Source: Pseudomonadota bacterium (GTDB lineage: Bacteria; Pseudomonadota; Gammaproteobacteria; Steroidobacterales; Steroidobacteraceae). From it: a DNA stretch of 26,421 nt. Location: NCBI GenBank assembly GCA_003242685.1, contig QGVD01000054.1:1-26421 (forward strand), written 5' to 3'. Within the stretch, counting starts at the first letter, position 1; each line of letters begins with the position of its first letter. Position numbers and translations under genes: made by a program. Shown one piece after another: positions 6,903 to 14,801 of this stretch. Below the pieces are notes generated by a model. The model was given only the letters and a program-made list of their open reading frames with translations. It did not search any database and was not told the DNA's origin.

Positions 6903-7507
6903 GGGCGCACCTCCGCCAGCGCACGCCGGCCACGGTTGAAGACCGTCACGACCTGCAGGGTCGCAACCAGGATGAGCAACGCGATGGACCACGTGCCGGG
7001 CTCGACGCCGAGTCCGAGCAGCAGGGCGAGCAGGCCGAAGGCGAATGCACGGTCACTCTTGCCCATGGGGCCGTCGTAGCGGCGGCTCGCGCCGATCTGA
7101 ACGGCGACCACCCCTGTCATCTCGGTGAGCAGCGCCAGCACGACACAGGCGATGACCAGTCCGGGCTCGATGCCGACGATCAGCGCGAAAGGCGCGTACA
7201 GCGCGGTGTCGGAAACCGCATCCCCAAGCTCGTTGAGGATGGCGCCGAGCGCGGACTTCATGTCGTGCTCCCGGGCGAGCATGCCGTCGATGGCATTCAG
7301 CGCCATGCGGACGAAGAGCACGGCGGGCACGGCGAGCAGCGCGGTCCGGGAGTCAGGCGCGAGCGCGAGCCACGCTCCCATGGCAATCGACAGCAGCACG
7401 GCACTCACCGTGATCTGATTCGCGGTGACCCCCATCCGGGCGAGAGAGGTGACGGGCGGTCGCAGGAGACTCTGAAAGGCGGGTTTGAGCTGGTAGATGC
7501 TGGCCAT
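6899..7507 (-). CDS. ynbA: CDP-alcohol phosphatidyltransferase (YnbA-like)
   Basis: A 202-residue inner-membrane enzyme expected to move a phosphatidyl group from CDP-diacylglycerol to an alcohol; the acceptor is not known. The N-terminus (SIYQLKPAFQSLLRP) matches my memory of E. coli YnbA. The CDP-alcohol signature reads NAIDGMLAR, then G88, N92, D96, D100. Relative to the canonical DxxDGxxARx8GxxxDxxxD motif, the first and third Asp are Asn (N71, N92). I recall the same substitutions in YnbA homologues, so the variant is probably a subfamily trait and not a loss of function. It is first in the operon and overlaps ynbB by four bases. No good Shine-Dalgarno is seen before ATG 7507. A TGCTATCGT extended -10-like box lies upstream on the minus strand near 7594-7602. 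Confidence 0.88.
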   Translation of the reverse strand: MASIYQLKPAFQSLLRPPVTSLARMGVTANQITVSAVLLSIAMGAWLALAPDSRTALLAVPAVLFVRMALNAIDGMLAREHDMKSALGAILNELGDAVSDTALYAPFALIVGIEPGLVIACVVLALLTEMTGVVAVQIGASRRYDGPMGKSDRAFAFGLLALLLGLGVEPGTWSIALLILVATLQVVTVFNRGRRALAEVRP

Positions 7508-7635
7508 ACATCGCGCCGGTCACGTCGGCGAACGGCCCCCGTTTCCTCTCGTCAGTGCGGCGAACGATTCAGATGTGCCAGTCCTGCACGTTTACGATAG
7601 CAGACGTCATCAGGGCCTTCGAAGGAGCGGCTCCG

Positions 7636-7974
7636 ATGAGAAAAGCGGTTCACGCGGTTATCGTCCTCGCATCCTGCCTTTCCGCCTGCGCACTTCGGCC
7701 GCCAGGCGATGACGTCCGGTTCGTCTCACTGTGGTACTGCAAGGGCGGTTCGGCCTTCGGCATGTATTTCGACGAGAAGGGCGCCGCAGTCGTCTCGGCC
7801 GCGAGCCATCTGTACATGCTGCAGCCCGTACCGTCGGAATCGGGCCGGCGCTACGTGGACGGCGAAGTCGAGCTCATCGAGCGCCGCGGTCGGATGGATC
7901 TGATCGGAGCCGCCGGCGGCCCGTATCTCGACTGCGTTGGCGACTCACGGCGGGTGGTGAACCCGCCTCGATAA
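7636..7974 (+). CDS. MliC-like lysozyme-inhibitor lipoprotein
   Basis: A 112-residue predicted lipoprotein. I chose ATG 7636 because GAAGGAG precedes it and a signal peptide follows directly. Overlapping lipoboxes are seen: LASC (Cys14) and LSAC (Cys18). Cys18 followed by Ala fits outer-membrane sorting. The mature part follows the MliC pattern: WYCKGGSAFGMYFDEKGA, then VPSESGRRYVDGEVELIER and a late Cys (YLDCVG) that can pair with the early one. The SGRRY element corresponds to the conserved lysozyme-contacting Ser-Gly region of MliC/PliC inhibitors. If so, it protects peptidoglycan from host or protist C-type lysozyme. It is transcribed divergently from the phospholipid operon. I am fairly sure of the fold, less of the activity. 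Confidence 0.7.
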   Translation: MRKAVHAVIVLASCLSACALRPPGDDVRFVSLWYCKGGSAFGMYFDEKGAAVVSAASHLYMLQPVPSESGRRYVDGEVELIERRGRMDLIGAAGGPYLDCVGDSRRVVNPPR

Positions 7975-8012
7975 CCCGTCCGGACGACCACTTTCCAGTT
8001 GTCGCAAAAGGA

Positions 8013-8026
8013 AGAGGTATACCTCT
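8013..8026. promoter_or_regulatory. Perfect 14-bp palindrome upstream of TBDR2, candidate operator
   Basis: AGAGGTATACCTCT is its own reverse complement. It sits 132 bases before the chosen TBDR2 start and 38 bases after the lipoprotein stop. The GGTATACC core resembles operator half-sites of GntR/VanR-type repressors. Just downstream are TGCGC-TCCA-GCGCA (8039-8052) and two direct GCATTGCG copies (8035-8042 and 8050-8057), so the 60 bp look like a regulatory cluster. No regulator gene is next to it. Confidence 0.45.
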
Positions 8027-8157
8027 CCCTGGAGGCATTGCGCTCCAGCGCATTGCGGCCGACACTTCGTTGTCGCAGTCCACGAGGTGATGCGCGAATG
8101 CAACAGATTCGTGCTCTCACCGCGTACATGAGTCGCTCAAAGGAGGGGGAGGAAACA

Positions 8158-11043
8158 ATGGCGATGAGGAGTGCATCGGTGAGACGGACGGTCGCGGCAC
8201 TGCTGGCCGCTTCAGTCGCCACGACCGTGGCTCACGCACAGGAAGCAGGGGAGACACAGGAAGGCCGCGAAGTCACGGAAGTCATGGTCACCGGAACGCG
8301 CCTTCGCATCCGCGACGGCATGGAGACTCCGACACCGGTGACCGCCGTCGAGATCGAGGAGATCAACACTCTCGGACCCGGCAATCTGGTGGAGGCGATG
8401 AACCAGATGCCGCAGTTCCTCAACAACTCGAGCCCGGCGAACGTCGGCTCGATCTCGGGACCGGTCGGCGCGAGCGTCCTCAATCTTCGCGGCGTGGGTT
8501 CGAACCGCACGCTCGTGCTGCTCGATGGCCGGCGCGTAGCGTCTTCGAACCGGCTCGGCGTCACCGACATCGCGATGTTCCCGGAGGCCGTGATCCGCGG
8601 CATGGAAGTGGTGACCGGCGGCGCCTCGGCAGCGTACGGTTCGGATGCCGTCAGCGGTGTGGTGAACTATCTCCTCGACACCTCGTTCACCGGTTTCAAG
8701 GGCAGCCTGCAGGGCGGTATCACGGAGCGCTCCGACAACGAGAACGTCGAGGCGTCGCTCGCGGCCGGATGGCGCGTCGGCGAGCGCGGACACATCATCG
8801 CCTCGGCTGAGTACTTCAGGGCGCACAAGGTCGAAACCTACGAAGACCGCGACTGGTACCAGAACTGGGGCACGGTGGACGTCAACGGCCCGGGCCGGCC
8901 GACGGTCGTGGCCTCCAACGTGCGTGCCCGCACGTACACGGCCGGAGGCCTCATCCGTCTGCCGGGCTCGCAGCTCGACATGATCCACTTCCTTCACGGC
9001 GGCATTCCGGCTCGGTTCGAGGACGGAACGCTCGTAGGCGCCACGCGCCAGGTCGGAGGCACGCCGTTCTACGTGCATCCGACGCGCGGTGAGATCGCGA
9101 GCAAGCACGAGGATCAGACGGGTCAGGGTTCGCTGTTCCCCGACACCGAGCGTGGCAGCGCCTTCTTCCACGCCACCTACGATTTCGACGGGAACTGGGA
9201 AGGCTATCTGCAGTATCTCTACGGCTCGAACGAGATCGACTTCGTAGGCACCGGCGCTCATCAGGAAACGACGGCCTGGCGCGCCACGATCTACCGGGAC
9301 AACGCGTTCCTGCCGCAATCCATCGCGGAGATCATGGATGCCGAAGGACGCACCGAGTTTCCGCTCTATCGCTATGCGTCCTCGATGGATCTCTCGCGCA
9401 ACCGCGGTGCTCAGCTCAATCAGCTCAACAGCTACACGACCGGCATCCGCGGCAGCATCAACGACATCCGGATCAACGCCTACTATCAGTACGGCACGAG
9501 CTCGAGTCAGTTCACCGCGACCAACTACCCGAGGCTCGACCGGCTGTACCGTGCGATGGACGCGGTGGTCGATCCGGCCACGGGCAACATCGTGTGCCGC
9601 TCGACACTGAGCTTCCCGGACGATGGCTGCGTGCCCGCAAATCCCTTCGGCCCGGGCACCATGTCGCAGGAAGCCATCGACTACATCCTCGAAGGGCAGA
9701 TGTACCGCCGCTCGATCCTCAAGCAGCACTTCGCGGAAATCTCCGCCGACACGACGATCTTCGAGAACTGGGGACCGGGCGCCATCTCCGTCGCCGCGGG
9801 CGTGTCGTACCGCGACGATTCCTTCCGGCAGCGACCCGGTCCGGCGGAGCTGGTCGAGATCGACGTCCTGCCGGCGGAGACGCAGGGCTACCGCGGCCTG
9901 CCGGCCACGTTCGTGGGCGAGAGCATCCTGCAGTTTGCGGGCATCGACGATCAGGAGATGAGCGGGCGCTTCGACGTGTACGAGGTGTTCGCGGAAACGC
10001 TCGTCCCGCTGCTGCGCGATCGCCCGTTCATGCAGGCCGTCGATTTCAGCGCCGCCATCCGGCACGCGGAGTACTCGGGCAGCGGCGGCGTGCTCGCCTG
10101 GAAGGCCGGGCTCGACTGGCGCCTCAACGACCAGCTGCGCCTGCGTGTCACCCGTTCGCGGGACACGCGTGCGGCGACCCTGTCCGAGCGCTTCGATCGC
10201 TCGACGGCCGGTACGACCGCGTACGATCCGGTGATCGGCGATACGTACAGCTTCTCGCAGATCATCGGCGGCAATCCGACGGTCGAGCCGGAGCTGGGAG
10301 ACACCTGGACGATCGGCGCCGTGATTCAGCCGAGCTTCCTGCCGAACTTCGCCTTCTCGGCGGACTGGTACGACATCCAGATATCGGACTACATCACGCA
10401 GCTCGGCGCGCAGCGCATCATCGACGACTGCTACAACGGTGCGACCGATCTGTGCCGGCTCATTACACGCGGTGACAACAACACCATCACCTGGGTGGAA
10501 AACGTGTTCCTGAACGTCGCGGAGGCGCGTGTCACGGGCGTGGACATGGAGGCGTCCTATCGCCGTCCGATCACGCTGTTCGGCGGAGGCCCCGAGAATC
10601 TGAGCGTCCGCCTCTTCGCGAGCTATCTGAAGGAGAACTCGTTCACCATCCCGGGCGTGCCGACGCGTAACGATGCAGGCTCGACCAACCTGCCGAAGTG
10701 GACCGGAACGGCGATCGTCACCTACAGCAATGGTCCGTTCACGGGCTCCTTCACGGGACGCTACATCGACAGTCGCGTCCAGTTCACGGACCCCACGCCG
10801 GCCCAGCAGATGGACGACAACAGCGTGAGCTCCGTGTTCTACGCGAACCTGCGGCTCTCGTATCGCTTCGAGCAGCTCGGCTCGGCCGACTACGACGTGT
10901 TCCTCAACGTCCAGAACCTGTTCGACAGGGATCCGCCGGTGGTCGCATCGTGGAGCGACTTCTTCGGTGCCAGCGCGACCACGCCGGCCCTGCACGACAC
11001 GCTCGGCCGGCGCTACCTGCTCGGTGTGAGTGTTGCATTCTGA
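8158..11043 (+). CDS. TonB-dependent outer-membrane receptor (TBDR2)
   Basis: Outer-membrane active-transport receptor of 961 residues, substrate unknown. The ATG at 8158 follows AAAGGAGGGGGAGGAAAC and opens directly into a signal peptide (cut likely after AHA at 27). Frame-open ATGs further upstream would put Arg-rich residues before it. The TonB-box-like EVMVTGTRL lies at 41-49, followed by the plug with LNLRGVGSNRTLVLLDGRRV and GGASAAYGSDAVSGVVNYLL. The barrel ends GVSVAF with the required terminal Phe. Four Cys in the mature barrel form two likely loop disulfides (IVC...DGCVP and DDC...DLC). It is a close paralogue of TBDR3 (shared PDDGCVP, SQEAIDYI, ATIYRDNAFLP, VTRSRD, TLSERFD, GGNP) and more distant from TBDR1. 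A strong terminator follows, so the dehydrogenase downstream probably has its own promoter. Confidence 0.95.
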   Translation: MAMRSASVRRTVAALLAASVATTVAHAQEAGETQEGREVTEVMVTGTRLRIRDGMETPTPVTAVEIEEINTLGPGNLVEAMNQMPQFLNNSSPANVGSISGPVGASVLNLRGVGSNRTLVLLDGRRVASSNRLGVTDIAMFPEAVIRGMEVVTGGASAAYGSDAVSGVVNYLLDTSFTGFKGSLQGGITERSDNENVEASLAAGWRVGERGHIIASAEYFRAHKVETYEDRDWYQNWGTVDVNGPGRPTVVASNVRARTYTAGGLIRLPGSQLDMIHFLHGGIPARFEDGTLVGATRQVGGTPFYVHPTRGEIASKHEDQTGQGSLFPDTERGSAFFHATYDFDGNWEGYLQYLYGSNEIDFVGTGAHQETTAWRATIYRDNAFLPQSIAEIMDAEGRTEFPLYRYASSMDLSRNRGAQLNQLNSYTTGIRGSINDIRINAYYQYGTSSSQFTATNYPRLDRLYRAMDAVVDPATGNIVCRSTLSFPDDGCVPANPFGPGTMSQEAIDYILEGQMYRRSILKQHFAEISADTTIFENWGPGAISVAAGVSYRDDSFRQRPGPAELVEIDVLPAETQGYRGLPATFVGESILQFAGIDDQEMSGRFDVYEVFAETLVPLLRDRPFMQAVDFSAAIRHAEYSGSGGVLAWKAGLDWRLNDQLRLRVTRSRDTRAATLSERFDRSTAGTTAYDPVIGDTYSFSQIIGGNPTVEPELGDTWTIGAVIQPSFLPNFAFSADWYDIQISDYITQLGAQRIIDDCYNGATDLCRLITRGDNNTITWVENVFLNVAEARVTGVDMEASYRRPITLFGGGPENLSVRLFASYLKENSFTIPGVPTRNDAGSTNLPKWTGTAIVTYSNGPFTGSFTGRYIDSRVQFTDPTPAQQMDDNSVSSVFYANLRLSYRFEQLGSADYDVFLNVQNLFDRDPPVVASWSDFFGASATTPALHDTLGRRYLLGVSVAF

Positions 11044-11053
11044 GTGAGCCTCG

Positions 11054-11099
11054 TCACCCGGTGTGCCGCCGTTACCGGCGGTGCACCGGGTGAGTTTTT
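11054..11099 (+). terminator. Strong intrinsic terminator of TBDR2
   Basis: A 17-bp stem joins 11055-11071 to 11076-11092, all paired, with two central G-T wobbles. It encloses a TTAC loop and is followed by AGTTTTTC. It starts 11 bases after the TBDR2 stop. Confidence 0.92.
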
Positions 11100-11301
11100 C
11101 TGCATCGATCCGCGCTCAGCCGGCTATCCAGGCGATCGGCCGCATCACTCGGGTGCGCGATCACGTGGGTCTGCTCTCGTCGCACCGCTGGATGATAGAG
11201 TCGGCATCGCGCACAGGCGGGCCGTGACGGTCTCATCGGGGGATCGCTTCCCGATCCGCGGTCGCGCCTTCAGTCGAAGAAGGGGTTCAGGGAGGGGTCG
11301 G

Positions 11302-13419
11302 ATGCAGTACGAGACCTGCGGTCGCGCGGCCGCACGTGTGGCGGTTGCGTTCGCGATCGCTGCGCTGTCGGTCGGGTGCGGCGTCAGCGAGTCATCGGCG
11401 TCCGGAGCGCGCCGTCCGGCGGACGTGACCGCCGCGCGTCTCTCGAAGGCCGATTCCGAGCCCGGCCAGTGGTTCACGGTCGGGCGCACGCTCGACGAGC
11501 AGCGTTACAGCCCGCTCGCGCAGATCAACACCGAGAACGTCGGAAAGCTCGGTCTCGCCTGGTACGCCGACCTCGACACGAACCGCGGTCAGGAAGCGAC
11601 GCCGCTCTTCATCGACGGTGTGCTGTACACGTCGACCGCGTGGAGCAAGGTCAAGGCGTTCGACGCGAAGACCGGCGCGCTTCTGTGGGAATACGATCCG
11701 AAGGTTCCCGGTGAATTCGCGGGCCGCGGCTGCTGTGACGTCGTCAATCGCGGCGTCGCTGCGTGGAACGGCCGCATCTACGTCGCGACGTACGACGGGC
11801 GTCTGGTCGCGCTCGACGCCCGCACCGGGACGCCCGTGTGGGAAGTCCTCACGCTCGATCACGACAAGCCGGTCACCAGCACCGGTGCGCCACGCATTGC
11901 GAACGGCAAGGTGATCATCGGCAACGCCGGAGCCGAGTTCGGCGTGCGTGGCTATGTGTCGGCCTTCGATGCCGAGACCGGCAAGCTCCTCTGGCGCTTC
12001 TACACGGTTCCCGGCGATCCGTCGAAGGGCTTCGAGAACGAGGCCATGGAGATGGCCGCGAAGACGTGGAACGGCCGGTGGTGGGAGTTCGGCGGCGGGG
12101 GGACGGTCTGGGACGGCATCGTCTACGACGAGGGGCTGAACCTCGTCTACTTCGGCACCGGCAACGGAACGCCGTGGAATCGCGCCCATCGCAGCCCAGG
12201 AGGCGGCGACAATCTCTTCATCGCTTCGATCGTCGCGCTCGACGCCGACACGGGTGAGTACGTCTGGCACTACCAGCAGGTGCCGGGCGAGACGTGGGAT
12301 TACGATTCCACGTCGCCGCTCATGCTCGCCGATCTCGAGATCGAGGGCCGCAAGCGCCGCGTGCTCATGCAGGCGGCCAAGAACGGCTACTTCTACGTGT
12401 GGGACGCGAAGACGGGCGAGGTCATCTCCGCGAAGAACTACGTGACGGTCACGTGGTCGACCGGCATCGATCCGAAGACCGGCCGGCCGTACATCAATCC
12501 CGACGCCCTGTACGACGAGCCCGGCAAGGTCGTCATCGTTCAGCCCGGCGCGCAGGGCGCGCATTCGTGGCACCCGATGTCCTTCAATCCGCTCACCGGA
12601 CTCGTGTACACCACTGCGGTCGAGACGAGCATGGCGATGACGGGCGCACCGGAATACAGGCACCAGCCGATGGGTGCGAATACGGGGCTCGGCCGGCCGC
12701 CGGCGAACGTCTACGAGGAGCGCGGCTCGAAGGCACCGCGTCAGGGGCAGGCGCGGCTCATCGCATGGGATCCCGTCAATCAGCGCGAGGTGTGGCGCAC
12801 GGACGTGAACGGCAGGATCGGCGGCGGCACCCTGACGACTGCCGGCGGGCTCGTCTTCCAGGGAACCGATGCGGGCCGCTTCGTCGCGTACGACGCGCGC
12901 ACGGGGCGGGAGCTCTGGTCGTTCGCGGCGCAGACCGGTGTCGTCGCTGCAGCTTCGTCGTTCGAGCTCGACGGCGAGCAGCACATCGCACTGCTCGCGG
13001 GCTATGGGCTCGTGCGCTACGGCCAGAGCAACCGGTCGCGCCTGCTCGTGTTCAAGCTTGGCGGCACCGCGGAGCTGCCTCCGGCGCCGCCACCGCCGCC
13101 TGCACCCGAGCTGAATCCTCCGCCGCGCACCGCAACGGCGGAAGTCGTCGAGCTCGGGCGCCAGAAGTTCACGAGCCACTGCGCGATGTGCCACGACCCG
13201 CCCGCGGCGAACCGCAGCGTGTTCCCGGATCTGCGCTACGCGCCGTCGCTCCACGGCGCCGAAGTGTTCGCGTCCATCGTGCTCGATGGCGCGCTGCAGG
13301 CGAACGGCATGGCGTCGTTCAGGGACCGGCTCACGGCGGAGGAAGTCGAGGCCATCCGCGCGTATCTCATCGAGCGCGCGCACCAGTTACTGGCCATTCC
13401 ACCGGAGCAGCGGCGCTGA
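11302..13419 (+). CDS. Exported PQQ-dependent alcohol dehydrogenase with C-terminal haem c domain (quinohaemoprotein)
   Basis: Periplasmic oxidation of alcohols or sugars, passing electrons from PQQ to its own haem c; substrate unknown. ATG 11302 follows GGGAGGGG. The N-terminus has a hydrophobic signal with a possible lipobox (LSVGC, Cys26), so it may be lipid-anchored. The eight-bladed propeller carries tryptophan-docking repeats (FDAKTGALLWEY, LDARTGTPVWEV, FDAETGKLLWRF, LDADTGEYVWHY). PQQ-site residues by family analogy are the vicinal disulfide CC (144-145), QEATP (Glu98), GNAGAEFG (Glu212), GTGNGTPWN (Asn288), WDYD (Asp333/335) and AAKNGYFYVW (Lys360). A Pro-rich linker leads to a cytochrome domain with CAMCH (627-631) and Met670 as likely axial ligand. 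Of 705 residues, close to type II quinohaemoprotein dehydrogenases. The lectin-like gene follows; no pqq synthesis gene is in view. Confidence 0.93.
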   Translation: MQYETCGRAAARVAVAFAIAALSVGCGVSESSASGARRPADVTAARLSKADSEPGQWFTVGRTLDEQRYSPLAQINTENVGKLGLAWYADLDTNRGQEATPLFIDGVLYTSTAWSKVKAFDAKTGALLWEYDPKVPGEFAGRGCCDVVNRGVAAWNGRIYVATYDGRLVALDARTGTPVWEVLTLDHDKPVTSTGAPRIANGKVIIGNAGAEFGVRGYVSAFDAETGKLLWRFYTVPGDPSKGFENEAMEMAAKTWNGRWWEFGGGGTVWDGIVYDEGLNLVYFGTGNGTPWNRAHRSPGGGDNLFIASIVALDADTGEYVWHYQQVPGETWDYDSTSPLMLADLEIEGRKRRVLMQAAKNGYFYVWDAKTGEVISAKNYVTVTWSTGIDPKTGRPYINPDALYDEPGKVVIVQPGAQGAHSWHPMSFNPLTGLVYTTAVETSMAMTGAPEYRHQPMGANTGLGRPPANVYEERGSKAPRQGQARLIAWDPVNQREVWRTDVNGRIGGGTLTTAGGLVFQGTDAGRFVAYDARTGRELWSFAAQTGVVAAASSFELDGEQHIALLAGYGLVRYGQSNRSRLLVFKLGGTAELPPAPPPPPAPELNPPPRTATAEVVELGRQKFTSHCAMCHDPPAANRSVFPDLRYAPSLHGAEVFASIVLDGALQANGMASFRDRLTAEEVEAIRAYLIERAHQLLAIPPEQRR

Positions 13420-13513
13420 GGAGAGCTCGCGAAGCACGCTTCGTGGATCGACGAGCGACGATGCGCAGCGTCGTCATCGATGTTTCGTGTCTGTGACTTA
13501 CTCGGGAGGCAAC

Positions 13514-14191
13514 ATGAAGAACAAGCATCTCGCCGCGGTCGCCGCCGTCACCGGAGCGATCTGCTCGCTCGTCGCGCCGGCGCAGCAGCCCCAGCAGGGC
13601 GAGAAGCCGCCGATGACCTTCTTCGTCACGAGCGTCGGACCGGGGAAGGGCGGTGATCTCGGCGGGCTCGAGGGCGCAGACGCGCATTGCCAGAAGCTCG
13701 CCGCGGCAGCCGGTGCCGGAGATCGCACCTGGCGCGCATATCTCAGCGCGAGTCCCTCCGACGGCAAGCCCGCCGTACACGCCCGCGACCGCATCGGCAA
13801 GGGCCCCTGGCACAACGCGAAGGGGGAGCTCATCGCGCGCAACGTGGAGGATCTGCACGGCGACGTCGAGCGCGACCGCAACAACATCCACAAGTTCACG
13901 GCGCTCGACGAGAAGGGCAACGTCATCCAGGGCCGCGGGGACACGCCGAATCGCCACGACATCCTCACCGGCTCGACGTCGCACGGCCGCGCGTTCGAGG
14001 GCGCCGAGGACATGACCTGCCGCAACTGGACGAGCAGCGATTCGACGGGCGGCGCGATGGTGGGCCATCACGACCGCATGGGCGGCGGCAACACGTCCTG
14101 GAATTCGGTGCATCGGTCGCGAGGCTGCGGCCAGGAGGACCTGCGCAGCACCGGCGGCGACGGCCTGTTCTACTGCTTCGCGGTGGACTGA
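13514..14191 (+). CDS. Exported lectin-fold (C-type-lectin/endostatin-like) protein
   Basis: A 225-residue exported protein. ATG 13514 follows GGGAGG and opens into a signal peptide (cut likely after APA at 23). The mature part begins with FFVTSVGPGKGGDLGGLEGA and contains ADAHCQKLAAAAGAG, WRAYLS, ARDRIGKGPW, HDILTGS and the end RGCGQEDLRS...LFYCFAVD. Cys59, 169, 205 and 221 are the only mature Cys, fitting two disulfides as in C-type-lectin-like folds. I know this pattern as a recurring proteobacterial hypothetical often labelled lectin or endostatin-like; the ligand is unknown. It starts 94 bases after the PQQ dehydrogenase with no terminator seen between, so co-transcription is possible, and both products act outside the cytoplasm. 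A terminator follows. Confidence 0.8.
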   Translation: MKNKHLAAVAAVTGAICSLVAPAQQPQQGEKPPMTFFVTSVGPGKGGDLGGLEGADAHCQKLAAAAGAGDRTWRAYLSASPSDGKPAVHARDRIGKGPWHNAKGELIARNVEDLHGDVERDRNNIHKFTALDEKGNVIQGRGDTPNRHDILTGSTSHGRAFEGAEDMTCRNWTSSDSTGGAMVGHHDRMGGGNTSWNSVHRSRGCGQEDLRSTGGDGLFYCFAVD

Positions 14192-14202
14192 GCGCTGCGG
14201 CG

Positions 14203-14238
14203 AAGCTGAACGGGGGGTTAATCGCTCCGTTCAGCTTT
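14203..14238 (+). terminator. Intrinsic terminator after the lectin-like gene
   Basis: AAGCTGAACGG (14203-14213) pairs perfectly with CCGTTCAGCTT (14227-14237), an 11-bp stem around a 13-base loop. The T tail is short (TTT). It starts 11 bases after the stop codon. Confidence 0.75.
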
Positions 14239-14306
14239 GGCTCAGGCGCCCGGAGCGATGCTTTCTCCCGCGGACCACTGGGTCCGCCTGATCTCGAGGA
14301 GCCGCC

Positions 14307-14714
14307 ATGAAACGCATCGCCGCTGTCGCTGTGACTCTCTCGCTCCTTGCGACCCCGGTCGCCATGGCCGGGGACCGCGATCACCATCGGGGCGGCGGGC
14401 GCGACCACCCGCACCACGTCGTCCATGGGCGCCACGTGCACGACCGTCATGTGCACGTGAAGGAGCATCATCGCCCGCGCTTCCATGCCGGTGCCTATCA
14501 CGCACCTCCGGGATACCGCCATCACTACTGGAAGCGCGGTGACCGGCTGCCGAGGGCCTACTATGCGCCGCGGTACGTGATCCACCACCATCACGTCTAT
14601 CACCTGCGTCCTCCGCCGCGCGGCTATCACTGGGTGCGCGTCGGCAACGACGCAGTGCTCGCCGCGGTCGCGACCGGCCTCATCATGGAAGTGATCCACC
14701 ACCACTTCTACTGA
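14307..14714 (+). CDS. RcnB-like His-rich periplasmic protein
   Basis: A 135-residue protein with a signal peptide cut likely after AMA (21). I count 25 His, in clusters such as HHVVHGRHVHDRHVHVKEHH and IHHHHVYH. The C-terminal half follows the RcnB-family pattern: YWKRGDRLPRAYY, then PPPRGYHWVRVGNDAVLAA and TGLI. E. coli RcnB acts in periplasmic Ni/Co homeostasis beside the RcnA exporter. No exporter gene is here, so the metal and role are open. The extreme His content suggests binding of Ni, Co, Zn or Cu. The start follows GAGGAGCCGCC. It follows a terminator and is probably transcribed alone. Confidence 0.82.
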   Translation: MKRIAAVAVTLSLLATPVAMAGDRDHHRGGGRDHPHHVVHGRHVHDRHVHVKEHHRPRFHAGAYHAPPGYRHHYWKRGDRLPRAYYAPRYVIHHHHVYHLRPPPRGYHWVRVGNDAVLAAVATGLIMEVIHHHFY

Positions 14715-14801
14715 CCGCGCACCGCAGCGCCGCTTCCGGTTGCTCCTCGCGCCGGACTGCCGGATGCTGAACGCCAGTCGCAACCACGAGGAGATGCCTG
14801 A

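Noticed and set aside
7999..8157. Upstream extension of TBDR2
   Set aside because: It would translate through the palindrome cluster and place basic residues before the signal peptide. ATG 8158 has an excellent ribosome binding site.
8212..10995. A 927-codon open frame on the minus strand opposite TBDR2, with similar long frames opposite TBDR1, the PQQ dehydrogenase, yhaN and the lipid operon
   Set aside because: The products are Arg/Val/Asp-rich with no domain, signal or ribosome binding site. They arise because high third-position GC removes stop codons from the opposite frame.
11044..11301. Upstream extension of the PQQ dehydrogenase frame to base 11044
   Set aside because: It would start right at the TBDR2 stop and cross the strong terminator hairpin. 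ATG 11302 has GGGAGGGG and is followed by a signal peptide.
8158..13419. TBDR2 as a dedicated PQQ importer (PqqU-like)
   Set aside because: Adjacency to a PQQ enzyme is suggestive, but at 961 residues it is much longer than PqqU as I recall it and belongs to a different receptor style. Kept only as one option in the module hypothesis.
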